The notes under the pieces are model-generated. The model worked only from the letters and a program-made list of their open reading frames with translations. It ran no database searches and was not told the DNA's origin. Positions 29,294-35,866 of a stretch of 42,740 nt of DNA are shown in pieces; the first letter of the stretch is position 1; the number at the start of each line of letters is the position of its first letter. The stretch lies in the NCBI GenBank assembly GCA_013297885.1, contig JAAFIR010000038.1, forward strand, positions 1 through 42,740, given 5' to 3'. Origin of the DNA: Leptospirales bacterium (lineage in GTDB: Bacteria; Spirochaetota; Leptospiria; Leptospirales; Leptospiraceae). The position numbers and the translations under genes are program-made.

Positions 29294-29379
29294 AACAACC
29301 CCTATACTGAATTTGAAATCATTATAATGATTAAATTATTTAATTGTCAAAATGTTTTATAAAAATTGTTAAAAAATAT

Positions 29380-29416
29380 TTGACAAAAATAAATATATAT
29401 GTATGAATATATATTT
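29380..29416 (+). promoter_or_regulatory. vapBC-1 promoter with palindromic operator
   Basis: A -35-like TTGACA is at 29380-29385. A perfect 10-base inverted repeat, AAATATATAT (29391-29400) and ATATATATTT (29407-29416), flanks GTATGA and covers the -10 region (TATGAA at 29402). It ends just before the antitoxin start. VapB-type antitoxins usually repress their own promoters through such palindromes. The second module has a near-identical site at 30705-30726. Confidence 0.65.
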
Positions 29417-29418
29417 AT

Positions 29419-29652
29419 ATGATGAATTTAGCTAAAATTTTTAAAAACGGTGATAGTCAAGCAATTCGTTTACCAAAAGCATTTCGATTTGATAGCAAAG
29501 AAGTTTACATTCGATTTGAAGGAAAAAATGTTGTTTTGTCACCCATTAAAAACACCCTTGATAATTTTTGGGATACTTTAAATCAATTTTCTCCTGATGT
29601 AAATCTTAAAAGAAACCAACCAAAGAAATTCGATAAAAGAGAAGCTATTTGA
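29419..29652 (+). CDS. VapB-type antitoxin, module 1
   Basis: 77 residues. The N-terminal AbrB/SpoVT-like swapped-hairpin DNA-binding domain is shown by AKIFKNGDSQAIRLPKAFRF and the strand VYIRFEGKNVVLSP. The basic, flexible C-terminus should wrap the toxin. ATG 29419 is followed at once by a second ATG, and either could be used. The end overlaps the toxin start (TTGA). The antitoxin neutralises VapC-1 and represses the operon through the palindrome upstream. It is a clear paralogue of the antitoxin at 30454. Confidence 0.88.
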   Translation: MMNLAKIFKNGDSQAIRLPKAFRFDSKEVYIRFEGKNVVLSPIKNTLDNFWDTLNQFSPDVNLKRNQPKKFDKREAI

Positions 29653-30053
29653 ATCAATATTTATTAGATACCAATATTTGTATTTATATAATTAATCGAA
29701 AACCTGAAGAAATTTATCATAAATTTAAAAAAATAAAATTAGAAAATATTTTTATTTCTTCAGTCACTGTCTCAGAACTATATTACGGAATTTTTAAAAG
29801 CAAGCAGTTTGAAAAAAATAAATCTGCACTTTCCAATTTTTTAAGTTATTTAAATATCATTTCATTTACAAATGAAGATGGAATTTTAGCTGGAGAAATT
29901 AGAAAAAATTTAGAAACATCTGGTAAAATGATCGGTCCATATGATTTATTAATTGCTTCTCAGTCAATTACAAACAGGTTTATACTTGTAACAAACAACA
30001 CTAAAGAGTTTAGTAGAATAAATCAAATTAAAATTGAAAACTGGGTCAGGTAA
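29649..30053 (+). CDS. vapC: VapC-type PIN-domain toxin, module 1
   Basis: 134 residues from TTG 29649. The PIN ribonuclease acidic residues are in place: LLDTN (D7), the Glu of VSELYYG, and the Asp of PYDLLIAS, followed by the conserved VTNNTKEFSRI. The protein should cleave RNA, in many characterised VapC proteins tRNA or rRNA, and be held inactive by the upstream antitoxin. It ends two bases from the stop of VapC-2 on the other strand. It is similar to VapC-2 over its whole length. Confidence 0.92.
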   Translation: MNQYLLDTNICIYIINRKPEEIYHKFKKIKLENIFISSVTVSELYYGIFKSKQFEKNKSALSNFLSYLNIISFTNEDGILAGEIRKNLETSGKMIGPYDLLIASQSITNRFILVTNNTKEFSRINQIKIENWVR

Positions 30054-30055
30054 AT

Positions 30056-30454
30056 TCACTTCGTCCAATTTTCCAGTTTTATTCCTTTAATTCTTTCAAA
30101 TTCTTTTGTATTATTTGTAACTAAAATTAATTCTTTAGCTTTACATTGTGCTGCAATTAACAAATCCATCATGCTAATAATTTTTCCTTTTTTTTCTAAA
30201 TCAGTTTTGATCAAACCAAATTCAATTGCATCATTTTCATCAAATTTTAAAAGATTAAAATAGGATAAAAATTGGATCAAAGCAATTCTGTTTTTTTCAG
30301 GGAATTGACTTTTCGCGATTCCATATTCCAATTCTGCAATTGTGATTGAGGAAATATAAATTTCTTTTTTCGGTTTTTGCTTGAGAGTGGTTAAAACTTC
30401 AAGAGGCTTTTTTTTGATAGTATAAATACAAATATTTGTATCAAGTAAATACAT
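30056..30454 (-). CDS. vapC: VapC-type PIN-domain toxin, module 2
   Basis: 132 residues. PIN motif residues are visible: MYLLDTN (D5), the Glu of IAELEYG, the Asp of MMDLLIAA, and LVTNNTKEFERIKGI. It overlaps the antitoxin gene by one base. The C-terminal GIKLENWTK resembles that of VapC-1 (QIKIENWVR), so the two toxins are paralogues. The two genes face each other with the stops separated by two bases, so their 3' transcripts probably overlap. Confidence 0.92.
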   Translation of the reverse strand: MYLLDTNICIYTIKKKPLEVLTTLKQKPKKEIYISSITIAELEYGIAKSQFPEKNRIALIQFLSYFNLLKFDENDAIEFGLIKTDLEKKGKIISMMDLLIAAQCKAKELILVTNNTKEFERIKGIKLENWTK

Positions 30455-30684
30455 TATAATTTGGGGCGTTTTTTTGATTTACCTTGGCTTCGACCATTTT
30501 TCATAAAATCTTCAGAGAAATTTTCTAAACCTTCCATAAAAACTTCCCAAGATTTGTTTTGAGGAACTAAAATAACTGCAGAACCCACTTTTCTAATCAA
30601 AACATCTTTGCCGTTAAATTGAAATTCTTTGGGAAGTCTCAAAGCTTGGCTTCCACCGTTTGCAAATACTTTAGCTGTTTCCAT
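30454..30684 (-). CDS. VapB-type antitoxin, module 2
   Basis: I choose ATG 30684: AGGAGA lies eight bases upstream, the product then has 76 residues like its paralogue, and a longer frame from 30732 would run through the operator. The N-terminal METAKVFANGGSQALRLPKE is the AbrB-like DNA-binding hairpin, followed by VLIRKVGSAVILVP and a Lys/Arg-rich tail (GRSQGKSKKRPKL). It should bind VapC-2 and its own promoter. Confidence 0.88.
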   Translation of the reverse strand: METAKVFANGGSQALRLPKEFQFNGKDVLIRKVGSAVILVPQNKSWEVFMEGLENFSEDFMKNGRSQGKSKKRPKL

Positions 30685-30704
30685 TTGTATTGTCTCCTCT
30701 AAAT

Positions 30705-30732
30705 AGTATATATTCACATATATACTTGTCAA
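30705..30732 (-). promoter_or_regulatory. vapBC-2 promoter with palindromic operator
   Basis: On the minus strand TTGACA (30732-30727) is followed after 16 bases by TATACT as -10. The spacer and -10 form the inverted repeat AGTATATA-N6-TATATACT (30705-30726). Against the module 1 site, the core TATATATGT then GAATATATA is the same apart from two extra bases in site 1. The antitoxins may therefore bind each other's operators. Confidence 0.65.
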
Positions 30733-30752
30733 GAAAAAAATGAAATTATTAA

Positions 30753-30820
30753 CTCACCTTACGCACTCCGTGCTCAGGTGAGGTTTTGGGATACTCCTCG
30801 CGGAGGGCGTACTGCCGCAG
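30753..30820. repeat. GC-rich cluster of three small hairpins
   Basis: CTCACCT (30753-30759) pairs with AGGTGAG (30776-30782) around an inner GCAC/GTGC stem. CTCC-TCGC-GGAG follows at 30794-30805 and CTGC-C-GCAG at 30812-30820. The base composition is far richer in G+C than its surroundings, and the sequence is unlike elements A-J. It lies between the second vapBC promoter and the next operon and may be a foreign repeat or a terminator-like relic. The region 30733-30941 has no gene I can support. Confidence 0.45.
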
Positions 30821-30941
30821 GCTTCCTTAATTTATTCCTAAATAATGACTTTTTAATTCTCTTTAGTAAAGAAAATTATTCTAGTAATTAATTTTGCGTA
30901 ACATGAGTTATTAATAAATTATTTGATTTTTATATTCATTT

Positions 30942-31256
30942 ATGGTAAATGAAATTATGAAAGAAATTAAAACATCTAAAAGTCTTGAAAATTTTTTTGA
31001 AAAAATTACAAGAGCCATTAAAAAAACTTATTTAAATGGAATTGTGAGTTTCGTAAAAGATAAAAATGATTTTTATGTTCAGTTTGATCGGTTTGGTGTA
31101 AGTAAATTTTTTTTTGAAGTAAATGATTTTGAAACAGGATTTATTGCCACTAGAAAAAAAGATTCCATAGCTTTTACTCATCATATTTTTAAAGATAAAG
31201 TAGCACAAACCTTAAAAGATTTAATATCTAAATTTGACGAAACTGAAATAAAATGA
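30942..31256 (+). CDS. Hypothetical protein (104 residues) heading a glycosyltransferase operon
   Basis: A soluble 104-residue protein with a Lys-rich helical N-terminus and a beta-rich middle (DFYVQFDRFGVSKFFFEVNDF), then a C-terminal helix. No family recognised. A second ATG five codons later (MKEIK) is an alternative start. The end overlaps the glycosyltransferase-like gene by four bases (ATGA), so it is translated together with it and may assist it. Confidence 0.6.
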   Translation: MVNEIMKEIKTSKSLENFFEKITRAIKKTYLNGIVSFVKDKNDFYVQFDRFGVSKFFFEVNDFETGFIATRKKDSIAFTHHIFKDKVAQTLKDLISKFDETEIK

Positions 31257-32170
31257 AAACAATTTGTATCACTTCTTATTTTAATCCTGAAAATTTCCAA
31301 ACTAAAAAACAAAACTATAAAATATTCAAATCAAATTTAATAAAAAAAAATATTCCTTTGTATACTTTTGAAACTGCAAAATCAGGATCAGAATTTCAAC
31401 TTGAAGTATCTGAATTTAATTTAAGGTATTTATCTAGTTCAGTTCTATGGCAAAAAGAAAGACTGTTGAATATTGGATTAATGAAAATACCAAGAGAAGT
31501 AAAAAATATAATTTGGCTAGACTCAGATATTTTATTTGAAAATGAAAATTGGTTTTATGAAACTGAAAAGCTTTTAGAAGAATATAAAATTGTTCAGCCC
31601 TATTCAGATGTGTATAGAATGAAACAAGGTGTAACAGAAAAAGAAAAAACGGAAGAGCATTGGTTTAGTTTTGCAAAGCAATTTTTAAAAAATCCATTTC
31701 TTTGTACCAAAGGAGATTTTATAAAACACGGTCACACAGGTTTTGCATGGGCAATCAAAAAAGAAATTTTAGACAAGTTTGGTTTTTTTGATACTTGTGT
31801 TGCTGGAAGTGGGGATCATGTGATGGCGCATGCTTTTGTGGGCGATTGGGATTCTCCATGTGTCACTCGTGTGCTAGGTGAAAAAAATGTGAACCGAGAG
31901 AATTTTTTAAAATGGGCAAAAAAAATTTATTCCCACACAAAATCTTCTATTAGTTTTACAAATGGAAATATTTATCATCTTTGGCATGGAGAAACTACAA
32001 ACAGAAAATATGTGAAGCGAAATTGGGAGCTAGCAAAAATGGGTTTTAATCCAAAAAAACATTTGACTATAGAACCAAGTGGATTGTATAAATGGTCAAG
32101 AGATGCAAAAGAATTTGAAATTTGGGCAAAAAAATACTTTGAAGAGAGATTAGAAGATGGGATTCTTTGA
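31253..32170 (+). CDS. Glycosyltransferase-like protein (GT-A fold)
   Basis: 305 residues. Features of a nucleotide-diphospho-sugar transferase are the N-terminal ICITSYFNPENF, IIWLDSDILFENENW with a D-x-D metal site, the acceptor-side GHTGFAWAIKKEILDKFGFFD, and GSGDHVMAHAF. The C-terminal NGNIYHLWHGETTNRKYVKR resembles that of viral and prokaryotic glycosyltransferase-like proteins of unknown acceptor. It is cytosolic, with no signal. It overlaps the genes on both sides (4 and 14 bases), so the three form one translational unit. The sugar and acceptor are unknown. Confidence 0.75.
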   Translation: MKTICITSYFNPENFQTKKQNYKIFKSNLIKKNIPLYTFETAKSGSEFQLEVSEFNLRYLSSSVLWQKERLLNIGLMKIPREVKNIIWLDSDILFENENWFYETEKLLEEYKIVQPYSDVYRMKQGVTEKEKTEEHWFSFAKQFLKNPFLCTKGDFIKHGHTGFAWAIKKEILDKFGFFDTCVAGSGDHVMAHAFVGDWDSPCVTRVLGEKNVNRENFLKWAKKIYSHTKSSISFTNGNIYHLWHGETTNRKYVKRNWELAKMGFNPKKHLTIEPSGLYKWSRDAKEFEIWAKKYFEERLEDGIL

Positions 32171-32609
32171 CTTTTTTAAATCAGACATTAAGAAAAAAAT
32201 AGCAGTTTTACTAGATGAAGTTTTGAGATCAAAAGATAGATTTAAAAATTCAAAAGATGATAAAGCTTCAAGGTTTTGTTTTTATATCCAATCTAGATTA
32301 AAAAATTGTAGAAACGAAAATGAATATATTCAAATCGAAAAAGACTGGAAAGATTTTTTAAAACAATTTGAAGATTACGAAGAAACAGAATATACATCTA
32401 ACCCAGATTTTTATAACCAATCACGATTCAGAAATTTTCATATTATCACTCCTGATTTTTACGAAAGCGAGAAAGACTATTCTTCAACAAATTCTTACAC
32501 TTCATCAGATAAAATTTCTGGCAATGAAGGAGAATTTTCTGGTGGCGGAGCAAGTTCTTCTTGGGAAAATTCTGAATCACCATCTAGCAATCACACAGAT
32601 AATTCTTAA
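32157..32609 (+). CDS. Hypothetical protein with Ser/Gly-rich tail
   Basis: 150 residues. The N-terminal ~75 residues are helical and charged; the last ~45 are low-complexity Ser/Asn/Gly, including EFSGGGASSSW, which resembles the tails of some membrane TPM/DUF2207-type proteins. There is no signal or membrane segment. Its start lies 14 bases inside the glycosyltransferase-like gene, and element F starts ten bases past the stop. Function unknown; association with the glycosyltransferase is inferred from the overlap only. Confidence 0.6.
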   Translation: MGFFDFFKSDIKKKIAVLLDEVLRSKDRFKNSKDDKASRFCFYIQSRLKNCRNENEYIQIEKDWKDFLKQFEDYEETEYTSNPDFYNQSRFRNFHIITPDFYESEKDYSSTNSYTSSDKISGNEGEFSGGGASSSWENSESPSSNHTDNS

Positions 32610-32618
32610 TTATTTTCT

Positions 32619-32752
32619 GGGAGTTTCCCTTTTTTTACTATCATCAGTCGATACTACTATTGTTTGACAATAGTAAAAAAAGGGTCGTGCTAGAAATGGG
32701 TTTCGTCTTCACAAGTTCAGACTTGCTCCGCAACCATTTCTATCACTAACTC
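32619..32752 (-). ncRNA. Flavo-1-like three-helix intergenic element, copy F (divergent)
   Basis: Minus-strand reading: closing stem GAGTT (32752-32748) with AACTC (32625-32621) plus CC, again a compensatory variant. The junction strand is degraded to AGTGATAGAAATGG. The first hairpin has arms AGAAATGG and CCATTTCT; the second begins CCCTTTTTTTACTATTGTC and closes with AGTAAAAAAAGGG. The TTTACTATTGTCAAAC arm is shared with copy E. It starts ten bases after the stop of the preceding gene and is the least conserved full-length copy. Confidence 0.5.
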
Positions 32753-32831
32753 GTGCTTTGCTGTATTGAAAAATTTTTAGGATTGAAAGAAATCCAATTG
32801 AAATTTTTTATTTCCAATTAAAAATCGAAAC

Positions 32832-33209
32832 ATGTGTGATTTTAAAAAAGGTTTTAAACTTTGTACTTGTGAATTAGATGAAGATTCGATTGAAGAATTT
32901 AATTATATTTGGAGGTTGGAAAGAACTACTTCAAATGAGCTAGGGATTGAAGGTATGTATCTTCCTCCAACTAATGATATTGGAAATGGACTAAATGAAG
33001 AATTTGTTTTAAAAAATTTAACTCAAAGAAATTGTTTTGATTTTGAATATTCTCCAATAGAAGGAGACAATTTAGAAATGCGAAGTAAAATAAATTCTAG
33101 TTATTTATCATTTGTTTTTACAAATGGAAGTTGGATTATAGATCATCCAAATCCATTTGATTATGAAGTAGAAGAAATTCATTCAGGTAAAATTGAAGAG
33201 ATTAAGTAG
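32832..33209 (+). CDS. Hypothetical protein (125 residues)
   Basis: A soluble, acidic protein beginning MCDFKKGFKLCTCELDE, with three Cys in the first 13 residues (C2, C11, C13), then a beta-rich body (FNYIWRLERTT, DFEYSPIEGDNLEMR, LSFVFTNGSWII). I do not recognise a family. The size and style recall the small standalone proteins found in toxin/immunity or restriction neighbourhoods, but there is no partner gene on either side to support that. It is 107 bases upstream of the methyltransferase. Confidence 0.6.
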   Translation: MCDFKKGFKLCTCELDEDSIEEFNYIWRLERTTSNELGIEGMYLPPTNDIGNGLNEEFVLKNLTQRNCFDFEYSPIEGDNLEMRSKINSSYLSFVFTNGSWIIDHPNPFDYEVEEIHSGKIEEIK

Positions 33210-33316
33210 AGTTATTTTTGAATAATGAAAATTTAAAATCAAAAAGATAACTTTACTTAAATTCATTTCCGGAAATATCTTGAATAATTTTTTATAACCT
33301 AAAGCATGTAAATTCT

Positions 33317-34099
33317 ATGGAAGAAAATTTATACTTTGAATATGAAACTGTAAAAATCTTAAATCAAAGTATTTTAGATTCTAAATTGGATGAAAAATCA
33401 ATTGATTTGATTATCACTTCTCCACCTTACAATTTAGACATACAATACAATTCAAATAACGATGAATTGATTTATGAAGATTATCTTTTGTTCACTGAAA
33501 ACTGGCTAAAAAATTGTTTTGATTCTTTAAAAGATGATGGAAGGCTTTGTTTGAATATACCTTTAGACAAAAATAAAGGTGGTCAACAAAGTGTTGGGGC
33601 AGACATCACAACAATTTGTAAAAAAATTGGTTTTAAATATCATTCCACTATAATTTGGAATGAAGGAAATATTTCTAGAAGAACTGCTTGGGGTTCTTGG
33701 CTGTCAGCATCTGCTCCATATGTGATTGCTCCTGTAGAATTAATTTTAGTTTTATACAAAGATAAATGGAAAAAAATTAGTGGAAGTTTAAAATCAGATA
33801 TTAACAAAGAAGAATTTATGGCATGGACAAATGGACTTTGGACTTTTAACGGTGAAAGTAAAAAACGAATTGGCCACCCTGCACCATTTCCATTGGAACT
33901 TCCAAGAAGATGTATGAAACTATTTAGCTTTGTAGATGATATGATTTTAGATCCATTTATGGGAAGTGGAACAACTCTACTTTCTGCACTTCAAAATGAT
34001 AGACGAGCAATTGGAATAGATATTGATTCCACATATTGTGAATTAGCAAAAAAAAGAATTCTTCAGGAGTCAGACAAAGTTTTATTCAAATATGCCTAA
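33317..34099 (+). CDS. Type II DNA methyltransferase, beta class (N4-cytosine or N6-adenine)
   Basis: 260 residues. Catalytic motif IV TSPPYN (34-39) comes before the AdoMet-binding motif DPFMGSGTT (212-220), the order of beta-class amino-methyltransferases. SPPY is more often N4-cytosine, but N6-adenine is not excluded. The region between (about 110-195) would hold the target-recognition part. All key motifs are intact, so the enzyme is probably active. It overlaps the broken HNH endonuclease gene by eight bases, as in many type II systems, and so would now act as a solitary methyltransferase. The recognition sequence cannot be read from the protein. Confidence 0.9.
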   Translation: MEENLYFEYETVKILNQSILDSKLDEKSIDLIITSPPYNLDIQYNSNNDELIYEDYLLFTENWLKNCFDSLKDDGRLCLNIPLDKNKGGQQSVGADITTICKKIGFKYHSTIIWNEGNISRRTAWGSWLSASAPYVIAPVELILVLYKDKWKKISGSLKSDINKEEFMAWTNGLWTFNGESKKRIGHPAPFPLELPRRCMKLFSFVDDMILDPFMGSGTTLLSALQNDRRAIGIDIDSTYCELAKKRILQESDKVLFKYA

Positions 34100-34676
34100 A
34101 AAAATTTCACAACTAGAGTTAATAAAAGAATATTTTAAAAAAAATCCAAATAGAGATATTGAGCATCCCGAAGTTGTTGATTGGGTTGTAAAAGAATTGA
34201 AAAAAAGAACAGGTGAAGTTTTTAGAGATCCTGATAGAGGAATTCGTTATTTAGCTCAATCTGGATTTTTAATTAAAATTGCTAAAGGTGTTTATAAATA
34301 CGATCCAAAATTAGAATACAAAAGGGAACTGCAAGATTTTACTGCTCCCCAAAAAGAAGAAATTTTTAAATGAGATGGATATAAATGTGTAATTTGTGGA
34401 AGAGGAAAAAAAGAAGGAGTTGAAATTCAAGCAGATCATATCAAGCCAAAAGATTTTGGTGGTGAAGCAAAAGTTGAAAATGGTCAAACACTTTGTGCTC
34501 AGCATAATTTTATGAAAAAGAATTTTAAACAAACTGAAACTGGAAAAAAAATGTTTATTAGATTGTATGAATTAGCAAAAACAGAAAAAAATAATGATCT
34601 ACTTAAATTCTGTAATGAGATTTTAACTGTATTTGAAAAAAATAATATAAATGGTCATATCGAGTGGAAAAAATAG
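34092..34676 (+). pseudogene. HNH restriction endonuclease interrupted by in-frame TGA
   Basis: The frame runs from ATG 34092 to TAG 34674-34676 (194 codons) but has TGA at codon 94 (34371-34373). Before it lies a winged-helix-like domain (LIKEYFKKNPNRDIEHPEVV, then GIRYLAQSGFLIKI). Directly after it comes a complete HNH domain: DGYKCVICG (Cys pair), QADHIKPKDFGG (catalytic His) and NGQTLCAQHN. In HNH proteins the residue before DGYKC is usually Arg, so CGA to TGA is the simplest explanation. The first 93 residues alone cannot cut DNA. Together with the overlapping methyltransferase this is a type II restriction system with a dead or recoded nuclease. A base-calling error is the main alternative. 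Confidence 0.85.
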
Positions 34677-34742
34677 TTTTTGGAATTCAAGCAGATTTGA
34701 TTCTAACCTTTATTCAATTACAAAAATTCCAATAAAAATAGA

Positions 34743-35681
34743 ATGAAACTTTTTTCTCTGACAGTTGACTTTGCATTCAAATCATTATTTGCACCAAATC
34801 CAGACCTGTTATTAAATTTACTGAATTCATTTCCTAGTTTTGTTGGTTCAAATAGAATCAAAACTTTAAAAGTTTTAAATCCTGAAATTCCAAAAGAAAT
34901 GTCAGATGAGAAATTATCTATTTTGGACATCAAAGCAGAAAATGAATTAGGTGAACAATTTCTAATTGAAATGCAAGCAATGTCAAAATCTAGTTTTCCA
35001 AAACGAATTCTTTACTATTGGGCTAAAGTATATTCTAGAAGTTTGGGCAAAGGACACAAATATGAAAATTTAAAAAAAGTTTATTCTTTTAATTTTGTTA
35101 AACAATCATTATGGGAAAATGATTCTGCAAATATATCCACATTTCAATTGTTAGAAAAAGATAGAAAATTTCAATTGACAAATGACTTAGAAATTCATAT
35201 TATTGAATTGTCTAAATTTTTAAAGGATTATAAAAATCTAGACACTGATTTGGATGTTTGGTTTTATCTTTTAAAAGAAGCATCAAACTTAAAAGGAGAG
35301 AGTATGAAAACATTAGAGAAAAAAAATCCAGCAGTTAAAAAAGCAATTTCTGAATTAAAAACTCTTTCCTCCACAGCAAGGAATAGAGAACTTTATGAAT
35401 CTCGCCGTAAAGCTGAACTCGATTATGCTTCAGGGCTCAGTGACTCATTTAGAGAAGGTTTAGAGAAAGGAATTGAACAAGGAATTGAACAAGGAATTGA
35501 ACAAGGCAGAGAGACCGCTTACTTAGGTATCCAACTCAATTTAGAAGTTAGATTTAATATAAAAGACGATTCTCTTTTAAATGTAATCCATAAAATTAAA
35601 GATATAGATAAACTCAAAAAAATTCTGATTGCTTCTGCCAAATCAAAAACAATTTCTGAATTTAAGAAAAGTTTGAAGTAA
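34743..35681 (+). CDS. Rpn/PD-(D/E)XK-family nuclease
   Basis: 312 residues of the Rpn or PDDEXK_2 (PF12784-type) family. The N-terminal VDFAFKSLFAPNPDLLLNLL is followed by the active site D62 with E76-x-Q78 (LDIKAENELGEQFLIEMQ), then PKRILYYWAKVYSRSL. Such proteins cut DNA and promote RecA-independent recombination in E. coli; a mobile origin is often assumed. The C-terminal helical part contains a 12-base tandem repeat, GGAATTGAACAA three times (35469-35504), coding GIEQ three times, a normal feature of this family that varies in length. It is followed by element G. Confidence 0.88.
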   Translation: MKLFSLTVDFAFKSLFAPNPDLLLNLLNSFPSFVGSNRIKTLKVLNPEIPKEMSDEKLSILDIKAENELGEQFLIEMQAMSKSSFPKRILYYWAKVYSRSLGKGHKYENLKKVYSFNFVKQSLWENDSANISTFQLLEKDRKFQLTNDLEIHIIELSKFLKDYKNLDTDLDVWFYLLKEASNLKGESMKTLEKKNPAVKKAISELKTLSSTARNRELYESRRKAELDYASGLSDSFREGLEKGIEQGIEQGIEQGRETAYLGIQLNLEVRFNIKDDSLLNVIHKIKDIDKLKKILIASAKSKTISEFKKSLK

Positions 35682-35714
35682 TATATTTAGCTTGAAGATA
35701 GTTTGTCAACAAAA

Positions 35715-35809
35715 GCGAAAACGATTGAAACGGGGTCAATATTTTGTTCCTACAAAATATTGACCAGAGTTGAAAGCGTGTTTTTTCCTCGTAGAGGAAA
35801 AATTCGCCC
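35715..35809 (+). ncRNA. Flavo-1-like three-helix intergenic element, copy G
   Basis: Closing stem GCGAA (35715-35719) with TTCGC (35803-35807) plus CC. Then AACGATTGAAACGG, first hairpin arms GGTCAATATTTTGT and ACAAAATATTGACC, AGAGTTGAAAGCGTG, and a minimal second hairpin TTTTTCCTC/GAGGAAAAA. At 95 bases it is the shortest copy, so it may define the minimum. It lies 33 bases after the Rpn stop and 57 before the next start. Confidence 0.7.
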
Positions 35810-35866
35810 AAAAAAAACTAAAAAGATAATTCTTGATTAAAAATTTTAAAAATTAAAAATTGGTTT

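Noticed and set aside
32368-32667. Open frame of 99 codons overlapping the Ser-rich protein
   Set aside because: It is out of frame with the coupled gene, runs into element F, and its Ile/Leu/Gln-rich product resembles a shadow.
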